Of a stretch of DNA of 64,000 bases, positions 46,766-59,299 are shown piece by piece. The number at the start of each line of letters is the position of its first letter. Within the stretch, counting starts at the first letter, position 1. The stretch lies in contig OX393582.1 in the NCBI GenBank assembly GCA_947652605.1, forward strand, positions 8,766,544 through 8,830,543. Direction: 5' to 3'. The notes below the pieces were generated by a model. It saw nothing but the letters and a program-made list of their open reading frames with translations, did no database searches and was not told the DNA's origin. Both the position numbers and the translations under genes were made by a program. This stretch comes from Elmis aenea (lineage: Eukaryota; Arthropoda; Insecta; Coleoptera; Elmidae).

Positions 46766-47459
46766 CCTTGTTTGAATCTTTCCATAAGGACCTTAAAGCG
46801 AAATGAGTTTGTCAAGCAACATCTTCTTATTTTACCACTGCGTATATTAACGTAAATATTTAACAAAAATAAGCAATAAAAGTTGAATAAACGACATAAA
46901 ATCCTTGCACCAAAAGTAAATTTAATTGTGATGTATTATTCGCAAAACAAATCGAAAAAAAAAATCGGATCTCAAGAGAAAGGTTAGCTCACTTTTAAAA
47001 GCAAACACGCTTCTTTTTATTACATTACTCACTGCTACCGTACAAGATGCAAAAGATATATAGCGAACGACACGTAAAAGTGCGATACAACTGTAAAAAC
47101 ACAGGAGACCTAAAAATGAAAGTCATTTAATTATTTTTCACACGTAATTGCTATTATTTATCTTGTTAATTTGTAAAACGGTTAATTAACTCGGCTGGAC
47201 CAGAAACGCGTGCATGTGTTGGTTGTTAAAAGACTTATCGTATGTGAACGTATGATGAAGGATGTGTTTACAACAACAACGCATTATTAGTTTAAGGATG
47301 TTTATTAGAGATATTGGCAGTGTGTTTGTAATAAAATAGACGTACATGACAATGAAATTATGTCATGATGTTTATGATACAAATATTCAAATCCTGTTAG
47401 GGCTCGAGCAAGCCATCGCTCGTGTAAAAAACGCGGGAAAAAATTGTTTTGATATCCTG
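46766..47459. other. Unassigned DNA upstream of the candidate promoter
   Basis: AT-rich with no element or ORF; could hold upstream regulatory sequence for the transcript proposed next. Confidence 0.35.
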
Positions 47460-48970
47460 CAATAAATAATTCGATGGAAAACCGATAAAGAGGTCCTGCT
47501 GTCAGGCAACGCTATTTCTGCTTACGCCCATCAAACCAGGAACTGCTACCAAGAGAGGTAAACCGCGGCAGCAGCGGCGGCCAACGCGTAACGAAACTCA
47601 CTCGAACGGTATCAAGTCAGGTCCATCCGTGACCACTTTCGATCTCAAGACGGCAGAACTGGAGCAGTCTCCAGTATAAGCCTGCTAGATATCTCGCGCG
47701 GCCCAGTGCTTTGTCGGACTCTGACGGGATCGCACGGTCACATGACCCGCGTTCACCTCGCACGTGTCTACCACCACCGTCTCAGTATCTCGACAACTAT
47801 TCAGAGTACAATACATACATCCCAAAGGACCTGCAGAACTGTACCAGGTGTTAAAAACAGGACTTTGCATCGTTATCATTGTTAACTTTAAAGTGCAGTG
47901 TTATTCATTGTTTAATAATTTGCTGTGAACTGAACTGGAGTGGACATAACTATTGAACGATTTTGTTTTAATTAATCATTAATCACTTGCTTGGCGTTTA
48001 ACGCACGCACATTTCTCCATCGTAAATAAGTTCCTACCGCTGTGCTAAATCGTCCGGGTTCGTGCTCTGCCCATCAATTGAAGTCTCCTGGTTATATATA
48101 AGAAAAAATAAAATCGCCCGAGATCTGTATAAAGAAGAAAACGGGTTTACTCGAGAAACTAAATGAAGAAATTATCAAAATGCGTTTAGCCCGAGGCGAA
48201 AACAATGTAAAAGTGCAAAACTGGAAAAAGTTGACAACGCAAAACCAGTGCTTAAAAAGTGCAATTTCACCTTTGGAACTTGAATAATTGGGACCGGGTA
48301 GCAAGTGTATCGGACAGGTATTGTGCTAAAGTTCACTGGAAGTGAACCCTGCAGCCTTTTCGAGTGTCGACGAAAGGGGTTCCAGCACAAGCAACCGCTG
48401 GAAAAGTGAAACATTTGAAGACCGTTCACAGGTGTTCTTCTGTCGGTGATCTTCACAAGAAGGCGTGGTTCGCAATTTAACGATTCGTGACCCCAGATAC
48501 ACACACACAGCCTTCTTATCTCCTTGTAATTGGAATTCTCGGAGCATTACTGCATTCTCCACGAGATTAAAAATTACTTATCATAAGCTCTCTTGTAAGA
48601 CTTAATTACGCACACCTACTACAGCGTTGGCATCGCGCGTTTTTCCTCCAACTTCAATTACCCGCTAACATATTGGTACCATCCCGCGTACAACCGATAT
48701 AATACGGAGGCTATAAAATAAATAACGAAGAGAAAACGGGCTGGACTGATCCAATTAGTCGACGAGTTTACAAAGAAACTAAACGGGTTCCGAACTTGGA
48801 CATGTAAATGAAGTGGAACTGGATACGCGGAAGCTCCGTCGACGCCGTGAAATATCTCAAATTCGTCTAATTAACGCAGAGTTGTTGTGAAAGAACATTA
48901 TTACTACACCTTAAGGAAAACGTCGGGTTTGGCAGGATTCCCAATCCACCGATATACAGAAAAAACTAAG
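47460..48970 (+). other. Candidate promoter and long 5' untranslated first exon
   Basis: This is the least AT-rich 1.5 kb in the window, unique within it and free of repeats. It holds no long plus-strand ORF, only short frames such as the one from 48163, as is common in long 5' UTRs of developmental regulators. It ends in CTAAG followed by GTCAGT, a good splice donor at 48971, and the AT content rises sharply just after. Candidate start elements include ATCAAGTCAGG (about 47612) and TCATTG-type initiators near 47878. Minus-strand ORFs of 60 to 109 codons are side effects of the higher GC. If right, the following 15 kb is the first intron of a plus-strand gene outside the window. Confidence 0.38.
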
Positions 48971-49329
48971 GTCAGTACTCGAATTTAAATTTTATTACAA
49001 GAACTAATTTGCGCGGCCGCGATAGAATTTAGCAAAAATTAATTAAGGTTGCTTGATCGTTACACAAAAAAAATTGCGTGCGAAACCGCAAAATTACGCG
49101 GGTCGAGTATGGCAGGACAAGTGCTAATTTCATTGCCGTGCAAGGATAGAAGCCTGTACCCATATATGAATATAGCTAATAAAAGCGTTTTAAAAGTATA
49201 ATAGTTTAATCAATGGAAATTGTAAATTAAAATTGAACTTGATTGCTTCGCCGTCTAATGTTAATTAAAAACGGGGTGTATAATATGCGAGGATTAATAT
49301 TTAATGGAAGACACTCCTCTGTATCACGC

Positions 49330-49690
49330 GTGATGTTCACTCCTGTGTAGTGTTTCTTCTCGAGAATTTTGATTTCTCGAGAAATTTAAGAGTTTTTTGT
49401 AGAGAAAAATAAATTAAAAAATTTTTTTTTTTTCGCTGAACAAACTCTACATGTTGACGTAGCAAGTATGTGTGACAAAAAAAAATAGATTATCTAGTAC
49501 CTACCTACTGCTTTAGATGCTGTGTTTTTTTAAAAAAATATTTTAAATCTGTACCTACAATGAAAACATTTCATTTTGTTAATCTATGTTTAAGTTTAAA
49601 GTGATTCATAATGTTAAAAATAATAATGTTAAATTATGACAAATTTATTTCTCATTTCTCGAGAAATTTTAAACAGTTCTCCTGGGTAAT
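49330..49690. repeat. Probable MITE with CTCGAGAA palindromes
   Basis: TTCTCGAGAA occurs twice at the left (about 49357 and 49373) and inverted against ATTTCTCGAGAAATTTT at about 49655. AGTTCTCCTG at 49675 may be the right end. Boundaries and family are uncertain. Confidence 0.4.
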
Positions 49691-52506
49691 AAATTTACAA
49701 TTAAAATTAGGCAGAAAGTGCGCATAAAAAAATGTTTTAAACTTATAACTTTCAAAGCAACATCACTACATTTAAATTTAGTTGATTTTATTTTTGAACA
49801 CGTGCAGGCGTGCACCGTTAGAAAAAACAAATTTTGCTGTGTTAGGACGGACCTGTTTTTCATTTCAAAAATTATTTAAAAAAAAAATTAAAACTGCTAA
49901 CTTTACCAAAACTAAAGTTAAAGTTTTGCAACCCTTGATTACGAGTGATCATAACTTTGCTAACGCAAATAAATAAAAAACTGGACTACAAATAGTATAA
50001 CTAGGTTTACAAAAAACAAATTGATTGTAAAAATTATGTTCTAAAATGTAAAAATGCTTATAATCTAGAACTAATTTCAAAAGACGAGTAAGTTCAGTTT
50101 ATTTTATGTGTGTACTTATTTGGTTGTAAATTAAGTATCCTTAAATTAATATAGGTTAACGTGTTCCCAATTGTTTAGGTATAACACTGTAATTTTTTTA
50201 TGCAAATAAATTCATTAATTTTACTCGTCAAATAAATTACATTTTATGGGCATAAACTTTGCAAGCATAGCGTAAAATTGACGTTTTTAAATTTCAAAAA
50301 TTATTGCTACGTATTAATAATCAAGAAAAATATCAAAAATTTAAAAATACTAAAGGCGCTGTAGATTTTAGTGAATTTAAATATACAAGAACATTTTTAT
50401 TCTGGTAAATCGTATGTCCATTGTTTTACAAATTTATATAATTAAAAAAAATATATGCTTGTTACACGATTGTTCGGTTATTCTTTTATTAAACTTTAGG
50501 ATTCATATTATTGATTATGTGCAACTACGAATTTACCTATGTAGCAACATGCAGCATAAAAAACATGAACAACGATGAAATTAGAGAAAATTAACAAAAA
50601 TTTGTGTTAAAAACATTCTAGTGTTAAAAATACATAAATTTGTATGATATTGGATAAACTGGATTAGGGCAGAGTCCTGTAAAGATCTATTATTTTTAAT
50701 TTTTTTTTAAATTTGGTTTGAAAATATGGTCAAAAATAAAGAATTTATTGATGATGTAACTACTGTCAGTGTGTTGTCAAATTGTATTGTTTTTTTATCA
50801 TTAATAATGTAATTAATAGCTGTAAAAGTTACAGAATCACAAAAATTTTAATTCTGCAACATTTACTGCCATTATCCATGTTTTTAATGATTACCAATAA
50901 CAAAATTTTAAAACAACCTGACAATAGTAACCTACATGTACATACATATTGATTTTGTGATATTTAGTTTCCTCAGCTTCATTTTTAAATTATTCGCTTG
51001 ATAGTGAAGTTTCTGGATGTAGTTTTTTTAATTCTGCATTGCAAACTAAAACCAAAAATAAAGCAACAAAAAACCGCTGCTTTGCATTTTATTGGCATTG
51101 CTAAGACAGTCGTTTAGAAATCGTCAAAAAAAAACCTTTATACGTTTTACTAAGAGGAAAAAAAATGCTGTTAAACTTCTATTCGCCTCTTTAGATGTTT
51201 CAAATGGTTTTTTTTAAGTCTTAGATCTACATGAAGTCCTATCAGGGGTGTTTCGTTTTTCTTTAGTTTATTTATCAATAGGTGTGCGCATTTTTTAAAA
51301 TAATAAAATCTAGTACTTCCATTGATTAAAAAAACTAATAAAAAAAGTAACTGCGGTTAAATAAATAAAGCTTATTTGTTTCTCTGCGTAAAAATTACTC
51401 TGAATACACAGAGATAGAAAAATTCCGGATAATTCGCGATATTTAATGAAACAGACCGTTAAAGAATAAAAGTTTCGTCCTTCAACAATTTTATAAAGCT
51501 CTTTATTTGTTATTTAAAATCGAATAGAAGTTTCTAAACGTAAATCATCACTATATCAACGAAGAAGCTCATTTGTTTTTACGTGGTTACTGTAACGAAC
51601 ATATGACAATCGTGTGCAGGTATTATGAGTGTGTATCTTGTTTTAATGGTTAACACCTGTTTAACAGTAGCTAGCTTTTGTTTCTTTATACGTAGGTAAT
51701 CAAAACGTCGAGCACGATCTTATATTGGAGAAGAAGAATGAGTACAGCTTTATTCCGTTTTGTAGTGTTATTCCGTTTAATATTTTATTAGCAACGTGAT
51801 GCTCTCTATTAAAGGATGTATTATACTTCGGTTTCATACCAATATACGGCAAATCGGTTAACTTTTACTTGTCGCATGCTAATTTCGATCCATTGTCAAA
51901 ATTGCATAAAAACCTGTTGAAAGGTTATATGCATGAGCACCGCCGTTAAATATAGGATACACAACAATGCTCAGAGTCAACTTTGAAAAACCATAACAGT
52001 AAAGAGTGAAAAGTCATGCATCACAGATTAATGACGAATATCTTGATCGCTGGTGCCGCTAAAAAAGGCAGTCATACATTCACCGCATTTTTGCATCGAT
52101 GACAAATCTTTCTATGTACTTTTATCGTGTCGTCGTTTTGTGCCTTCGTATCTAGTGACAAAAACAAGTGACACATAACTCGAAACAACGAGTAACTACT
52201 TTCGAAGATTTATTTTCGATGTTTTCTGTCACAAAAAGTACTTTCGAAGCTACCAGTGACAAATGACTGTCAGACTGTCACGAATAAAGTAGTTGAACGT
52301 CGGATATTGGTTTGTTTATCTCAGCGGTCTTAAAACTTCGTCGAGGCACGGAACCCTTAAGATTAAACAGTTTTTTTTGCGAAAGTCTTACCATCCCCAA
52401 AAAATAAAATTGTTAAAATGTTTAAAAAGATATATCAAAACTGTGTGCAATTTATGTGAACACAGAACATTTTCATTATATTTTTCTCTTATTGAACAAT
52501 TTTAAA
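49691..52506. other. AT-rich intron-like DNA
   Basis: No gene. A dispersed repeat at about 50515-50690 (TGTAGCAACATGCAGCATAA, then GAAAATTAACAAAAATTTGT) has a relative at about 52685-52850. Confidence 0.5.
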
Positions 52507-53068
52507 TACAGGGTGTCCCGAAAGTGTGACTATTTTATTGAATATAAGTGTATTTTAAATATTGTTCTAGTAATCTACTACAATAGAAACTTCACTATCA
52601 TACACAAGCTGGTACTTTAAAAATTACATTATCTAACACTACTTGTTAATTTTTTATTTTATATTTTGAACACATATCATTAATAAAGAATGTGCAACAA
52701 CGGGCTTATGTAGTAACATGCAGAATAAAAAGCCCAAAAAACAAAAAAAGTTGGAGACAATTAACAAAAAATCGTACTTATACAAAATTAGTGCTTTTTT
52801 TAATGCTTAAATTTGTATAATAATGGACATACCGTTATACCAGATAAAAAATTATTGAAAAACAATTAAATTTCTTGAAGTCATTGAATAGATGTATTAA
52901 CTTTATTTGAAATCGAGAATATAACAGCCAAATAAGTTACGAGTATTAATGGCTATCACATTTCATCAAATTTTTGTTAATTTTGTGTTAAGCTCTTTGT
53001 TATAAATATCTAAGATTAAATTATGAAAAAAACGTTATTCTTATTTCTACTTTATAATAACAAATTAT
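52507..53068. repeat. TACAGGGTGTCC-ended repeat, partial
   Basis: Begins TACAGGGTGTCCCGAAAGTG at 52508 and includes the block shared with 50515-50690. No right terminus is identified before the next element. Confidence 0.5.
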
Positions 53069-53712
53069 GTACAGGGTGGTCCGAATTCGATGGAATTACA
53101 TGGGTATCTTGCTTAATAGCCAAGATAGAGAAACGGTTAAATTACCTACCAAAAATGTTCTGTTTTTGAGACAAACTCAGAACCGTTTTCAAAAATATTC
53201 CGGCTTTTGAGTAATTAAAGAAAAACGTTTTTTTTGTTGTTATATTTATAATGTGTCATATCTCCCTTATTGTTGTAAATATCGAAAAAGTTTATAAAGA
53301 TTATTCTTAAATATTTCTATGTAGATTTTGATAGTACTAAAACAAAATATTTTACGCTTGCCTTTAAAAAGTTATGACACAAACTTACCTTTTTTTAAAT
53401 GGAACCTATAGTTCGCTATGACCTATTTAAATTCCTTATTTTTTTGCTATTCCAAATATATAAGGGTTGATGCATTTATTTTCAATAATACGCAAGTAAC
53501 AAAGGTTTTTTTAATTGTTGTAAAGTGAAAAACAAAAAGTAGGCTGTAAAAACAGAAAAAAACAAGAAAAATCGGAAATGATGGCATATATTTAGGAACT
53601 GTTCTAAGTTTGTCCCAAAAAACTGCACATTTTTAGCAACCTAACTGTTTCTTTATCTTGAATATTAAGCGAGATACCTATGTAATCCCTTCGAATTTGG
53701 ACCACCCTGTAC
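53069..53712. mobile_element. 644-bp foldback, complete
   Basis: Left arm: GTACAGGGTGGTCCGAATTC, TACATGGGTATCTTGCTTAA, then GAGAAACGGTTAAA. The right arm holds the inverse (CTGTTTCTTTATCTTGAATA, GAGATACCTATGTAATCC, GGACCACCCTGTAC). Related to 42745-43595 and, by its terminus, to 12406-14013. Confidence 0.85.
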
Positions 53713-54878
53713 TCCGTGTATGTATAAAATACCTATCTTGCTAGCGCTTTAAATTGTGTGACGTAGTCAACGGTACAGATATACATCATCTCCTTTTAAA
53801 GCGGCGATTGGACCATAGACAGCTAATATCCATCGTATTGGACAACGTGAGTAGCGCGTGTAATGTTCAATGTAATTTTTGACAGTTTGAAAATATAACA
53901 TTTGACATTGATGATCTATGATTTGTAAAAAATACAATTAATAATAATCCCTAAAATGGATGGATAATCACTTAAATAATATACTCCTATCAATATTAAT
54001 GGTATTGTAGTTGGAATCGTTAAATTATTGGTTTCTATAGTAAACTTTCTCGACTGAAAATAGCGAGTGAGAAGTATTTTATACACAAAGCGTACAAATA
54101 TAGTAAATTAAATTTGCAATGTCATATCGATTCGCACAATTTCAAATACCTAAGCAAAGCAAAGATTTAATTTAAAACCGTGGAATATCACATTTTGTCA
54201 ATAAAAAACAGGATAAAGTTTATGAGTAAAGAAAATTATCATTTAATAATCAAAGCTAAACAGAGATTATACAGGGTGTCTATAAATGATGCTCCGTAAT
54301 TTTAGAAATTAATATTTAAAAGGGAAGTCTATAAAACGTGTTGGCTCCAACGACTTTCAACAAAGGCACGTAAAATTTTGTTTTTGTTTGTAATTTTGCA
54401 GTTTTAGTTACAACAGAATTTTGGAAAAAAGATCAATTTGCAATTTTTTTTAGACTGATCTTCTTAGGTTAGTTCTTTTTACAACAGTCACGTAGTTCCG
54501 CGAAAATAATGTCAAGACGAGATAATCCACAGTTCACGATTACGAATCAAATTTTCAATTTACCGCTACTTAATAGGGTATATCAAAACAATTAACGGAG
54601 AAAGCGAGGATCCTTTAATTCTTCAGGCTAAGATGTCACAGCCTACGCTTCTTAATTCGGAAACATCCGCCCATCAGCAAATCGAAAGTCGTTTGTTACA
54701 GTTTCACGCCACATTAAAGTGGTTTAAACTGAAACTCTTGCATAACCAACTGACACATATGCAAAAGCGGGTATTTACGCAAACTGGAAACAATTATTCT
54801 CAGGATAATAAAGACGTTTTTAAAATTTCGCGTCGTCGATGAAGACAATACCGTTTGCTTCACATCGTGCATTTTTGA
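53713..54878. other. AT-rich DNA with one TACAGGGTGTC end
   Basis: A foldback-family terminus TATACAGGGTGTC lies at about 54268. The 69-codon ORF at 54633 is not recognised. Confidence 0.35.
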
Positions 54879-55460
54879 TCAGATAGACCGGTGGTCTTCA
54901 AACTGTGTTCCGTGAAACCTTGGATTTCCGCGCAACCTCTCTAGAGGTTTCGCGAGTCAAAGTCGAAACTGGAAAAAATTTCGGAATGAAAAACAATTAC
55001 ATTTTTTTAATTGACAAGGTACCCCTATATTATACTCATTTAATAGAGAAGTTTTTTCTCTTTTCAATGATGCAAAACTTTAGTACCCTTACTTAAGCAA
55101 CTTTTTGAGAAAAACGCAAAAATTATTTTAATTGATTAGTGATTATTTCTAACAAAAACATCATAAGAACTAAAGTTTTTTGACAAAACCTAGGATAAGT
55201 GTTCAAACTGTGAACCATTTAACGCTTGGCAATGATAAACTCGGTTTTTAAACCCGTTTATAACATTCCCAACCATTTCAGGTGTAATTTTTCTAATACA
55301 ATCTTTTAAATTTTCGATATTCTCCGGCCTCTTAGCATAAACTTAATTTTTAAGGTGAGCCCATAATTGAAAAGAGAAAAAAACTCTAACAAATGAGTAT
55401 AATGTAGGGGTACCTTGCCATAAAAAAAATCAATTGTTTTTCATTGCGCGTTTGTTATCA
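54879..55460. mobile_element. hAT-like left end plus foldback
   Basis: CCGGTGGTCTTCAAACTGTG at 54890 resembles a hAT terminus. Independently, AAGGTACCCCTATATTATAC and TCATTTAATAGAG at 55016-55050 are inverted against TAACAAATGAGTATAATGTA and GGGGTACCTTGCC at 55388-55421, a foldback with its centre near 55215. Confidence 0.55.
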
Positions 55461-57739
55461 GGAAAAAAAATTAAATTTTGTCTTATGATGGAAAACTAAG
55501 TACCAAACAACTTTTATTCAACACATTTTTCCCTAAAGTAGATATTTACTGAGATATATAGAATATTCCATTCCTTTTGGGCACACTGTATATCTAGACA
55601 TTCCTATATTGCGCATTCCCTATCTACATGAGTGGCAACAGAAGTCGATAGAATGAAATGAAAATATGTTCCTCTCTTTCTAAGGTGTACTTTTGACAGT
55701 TGGCAGCAAACATAGAAAATCAAATAAAACCAGGATTACTAACAGAACCTGGTAACCTACATAAAAATAGTTAAGGTTGAGGTTATGTTGTGAAATGTGC
55801 TTTTCGCAAATTACGCGTGCAAACACTGATGTTTAAACAATCCGAGTCTGATTTGCGATTTACTACAAATTTGTGAGTAGAAAGTTCTTAAAATTATGTA
55901 TCTATGTATGTTTTGAATTTGCTCGGTTAACAACGTAAAATGAAAAAACTATGTATTATAGGAGGCATTTAGCTTGCAAGTAAATGACATCCAAAAATGA
56001 TAAATAAGTAGAAAATAAATGATTTGCCAATTTAATTAGTTAAACTAATTATTATTATACAAAACCCATTTTAAGATTCTCTTTGCTTCATCTCTTTATT
56101 TATTGTATTTCGATATAATTATTATTATATTTTACATTATTTTATTTACATTGATGGGAAAATTGCTGATAAAAAAAAACATTATGCCTTAAACTTGATT
56201 GTTTTAAAATTGTTAAATTAGCAGGTCATACATAGTTTTAAAAGCAATAAATCAATGTTGATTTTATAATGATAAAATAATTTTGAAAATATTGTATTCA
56301 ACATGATTTTTATGACGACAACATACAATTATGCCAAGGAAACAAAGATCACTGAAATAAGAATCCTACCGAACAATTTAGAATTGTTCTAGCAGCTATA
56401 AACATGCAGTAATATTCAAGTTGTGTCAACAAATTATAGCTTTGCTCTTTAACGGTTTTTTGTCGTTTAGTTTGGTGCGAGGGCAGTCGACCTTGTGATA
56501 TCAATTCACTAAATCACTTCCTCTATATGTCATTCAGAATAATTACCGAAATGTAATAAAAGCTAACAGTTTCTTTTTTTTTAACTGGACGTAGTTTTTT
56601 TGCTTTTAGTCGATTCTAAGACTTTTTTAATACTGGGTGACCAATATTTACCGCGTTATACAAGAGAAAGAAAACCTGTTAAATTAGCCAAGTTACGCAA
56701 ATTATCAAAGATATTATGGCATTTAAAAAATTAATGTTACCAAGTTTTTAAAAACTTCAAATCTAAAAAATTCTGAAATTTTAAAACAAACGTTCACTTT
56801 AAAAAATAAAAAGGTGTGATTTAATACTTCTTTTAAGCAACCAGTTATAGAGGATACAGATTAAAGTGAAATTTTTTAAAAGGCAACAATAGTTAGCTAT
56901 ACCTAGCATTATAACTTATAACGAAGAGTTTCTTTCTGATTTTAATAATACAAAAATTGTTATGGGTAAAGTTGGTAGTTTTTGATTATTGATTGAAAAG
57001 TATTTGTAATATTTAAAAAGAAATTCAAAGAATGTAAAAATGTTGGTGTAATAATAATATCTTACGTAAAACTGTCTAAAAATTACTCAGGTATAACTTT
57101 TTTCCGTCAGTTGGAGTTTAAAATTTATTGTGTTTAAGATTTTTTCAATTTTTAAGCCTTTTGCATTTATTTTAGAATTGAAAAGGTTCATTATTTATTT
57201 AATCATTCCGTTGTCAATTCCTACCAATTTTGCCAATTTAACCCATCCTCTAACTCCCATAATAAAGAAGTTACCCAAGTATGCGTTAGGTAATTGTCAC
57301 GTAGTATATATATATTTTTTCCTTTTGAGAAACTTAATCGTTAAGTATTTTTATTTATAATTTCGAAATAACGCGGTATAGGTTTGGCAAGATGTATATC
57401 TTAATATTTTTTTTTAAATTGGACATTTTTTGCGTTATCGCCAAATCAGAAAAGTACTTGATTGGCACTTTATAACGCACCAAATGTGTTCTGTGACAGT
57501 TTTAAATTTTAAGAACAGGTCTAAATGAAAGTCATCATCTCCATTTTGGGAGCTAGTTTTATTAAAAATTCAGCTCCGACTCTTAAACATAATTAGGAAG
57601 TGCGAATCCAATCAGAGAATGCAAAATAGTTGTAGCTTTTGATGAAAATTTACTAATCCATGAAATCGGAGGGAAAAAAAAGACTAATAGACTGTGACGC
57701 CTTGCTTTCTGGTGCGCACCTATTCCATGCAAAAACATA
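55461..57739. other. AT-rich intron-like DNA
   Basis: No ORF with recognisable product and no element boundary that I can defend. Confidence 0.45.
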
Positions 57740-57942
57740 TACATACGTGGGTGGATTGAAAAGTTGACGGCCTAATATAAACTTCAAAGGGCAAGACTAT
57801 AAGAAGGGAGTACTACGCTAACTTACTAAACCGATTAAAACAAAAACAAAATAGGTTTAAACGGCCGGATTTGGTGGAGGAAAGGTGCTCTTTCATTGCG
57901 ATAACGCACCGGCCAACTAGTGACGAATTGCAGCATCTACAG

Positions 57943-58066
57943 TTAACCTTCGAGCGGGCGCGCAGTGATAAAATTTATACCTTTTTAAGATTTTTGGCGA
58001 TAACTTTTTTCTTAGAGTTCCCGGTGCCATCTAACCCAAAGGTATTCCTAAAACAATGTTTTTGCC

Positions 58067-58115
<49 letters not shown>

Positions 58116-58507
58116 TTAATAATAATAATTTATTAGTCTTTGAGAATACTTTTTGATTTTATTATTTTGTTATTATTCTTATGTTTATGAATTTATGTTA
58201 TGTTACAATTGGAATTTGGAATATATTTTGATTATTTTTGCTAATAAAACTACGTACCTATTACATAGACAACTGAAATTTTTATTTTTGCGCAATCAAA
58301 AGAATATAAAATTACATAAAAAAATTAATGCCCTTATGACCTTGGTATGCCACAACTATTCAACAATAACTAATAAACAAAAATATGGCCCTCGGAACCG
58401 TCAAAATATATTAAATCAGCCAAATACATACAAATAACGCACGAGATAAAAAATATCCTGCGCGCCTGGTGATGTTATAATTTTAGTCGCGCCCGCTCGA
58501 AGGTTAA
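57943..58507. mobile_element. 565-bp TTAA-targeted MITE
   Basis: Left TTAACCTTCGAGCGGGCGCG; the right end CGCGCCCGCTCGAAGGTTAA is its exact reverse complement, with TTAA at both ends. The inner part contains an ATA microsatellite (58070-58130). It interrupts the mariner transposase between two catalytic motifs, so it arrived later. TTAA use suggests piggyBac mobilisation. Confidence 0.9.
58070..58130. repeat. ATA/AAT microsatellite
   Basis: About 60 bp of nearly perfect trinucleotide repeat inside the TTAA MITE. Confidence 0.95.
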
Positions 58508-58783
58508 AAGAACTTGGACTTATTTATTCTGGCACCTTATTCTCCAGGTTTGACCTCCTCTGACTACCTACTGTTTCCAAACTAAAACAAAAACGCCGAA
58601 CAAAATGTTTCATCCAATAAGGGGTTTGTGACGGTTGTTGACGCTTATTATGCAGACATCAAACAATCGGCCCCCAAAGCCCCAAGCCCTTTATGTTGAT
58701 AAAATTGACATTGCTGAAATATATGCATTATGCTTAAGAACATTATGTAGAAAAATAAAAGTATTTTTTGATTTATTAAACAA

Positions 58784-59218
58784 CTAGCTGATTGACCCAG
58801 CGTTGCACTGGTGATTACAATTCTCTTTTATCAATCACAGACTACTCGTGCTTCGCGCTCGCGCCCGGCGGACGTTCCCAGATTATCAATCACAGACTAC
58901 TCGCGCTGCGCGCTCGCGCTCGGCGGACGTTGCCAGACGTTTCCGGCCGTTTCCGGCTGTTCCCGGCCGTCCTTTATACGACGTTTGATCCGTTGGGTCC
59001 TAAATAGTAACTGTGCAAAATTTGGACCCGATCGGTAAACGGACCTAGGATTCTAAAGCCTCGTCCCCATTTGCGAGCAAAAGTGGTCGTATTAAACTGT
59101 TAAGAGGCAGGCTCGCTGAAATGATGGATTGCGCTAGGCTCGGCTCTCACTTTTGCTCGCAAATGTGGACGAGGCTTATAGCGAACAAACAAACAAGCTC
59201 TTTTATATATATAGATTA
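58784..59218 (+). mobile_element. RTE-type short retroelement, copy 2
   Basis: Begins AGCTGATTGACCCAGCGTTG and ends GCTCTTTTATATATATAGATT, matching 22674-23188 at both ends. Its middle is different: a GC-rich TTCGCGCTCGCGC/GGCGGACGTT segment is present twice in tandem (about 58850-58930). It is interrupted by a 120-bp MITE. Confidence 0.78.
59057..59176. mobile_element. 120-bp MITE with 30-bp inverted ends
   Basis: AGCCTCGTCCCCATTTGCGA with GCAAAAGTG at left is inverted at the right end (CACTTTTGCTCGCAAATGTG, GACGAGGCT). Comparison with the uninterrupted copy at about 23135 (ATTCTATAGCG) shows the empty site and a TA duplication, so it is a Tc1/mariner-type MITE. Confidence 0.9.
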
Positions 59219-59299
59219 ATTGTTCCTATGCCAGGCCGCAAACTTTTCAATTCACTCACGTATGTATACTCTGTGGCCAATTAAGTGACTTTTATTTAC

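Larger units (their letters stand above)
57790..58690 (+). pseudogene. mariner transposase fragment (DD34D), split by a MITE
   Basis: Plus-strand pieces: YYANLLNRLKQKQNRFKRPD, then VLFHCDNAPAN with the second catalytic Asp. After the TTAA MITE come ELGL, then APYSPGLTSSDYLLFPN with the third Asp of the DD34D triad, and SSNKGFVTVVDAYYADIKQ and YVDKIDIAEIY from the C-terminus. Several frameshifts and stops are present, and the N-terminal half is deleted. The order matches the C-terminal third of a typical 345-residue mariner transposase. Confidence 0.88.
57742..59264 (+). mobile_element. mariner element carrying nested insertions
   Basis: The ends are inverted: CATACGTGGGTGGATTGAAA with AGTT at left, and AACTTTTCAATTCACTCACG with TATG at right, each flanked by TA (57740-57741 and 59265-59266). 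Inside are a mariner transposase remnant, a TTAA MITE (57943-58507), and an RTE-type repeat (58784-59218) that itself contains a small MITE (59057-59176). Without these the mariner is only about 0.5 kb, an internally deleted copy. Confidence 0.88.

Noticed and set aside
48092..48562. Three overlapping minus-strand ORFs of 70 to 109 codons
   Set aside because: Staggered frames over the GC-richer leader-exon candidate; no domain and no splice logic on that strand.
49357..49384. TTCTCGAGAA pairs as heat-shock elements
   Set aside because: Heat-shock elements need TTC and GAA spaced by two bases; here the spacing is four, and a mirrored copy at 49655 points to a MITE.
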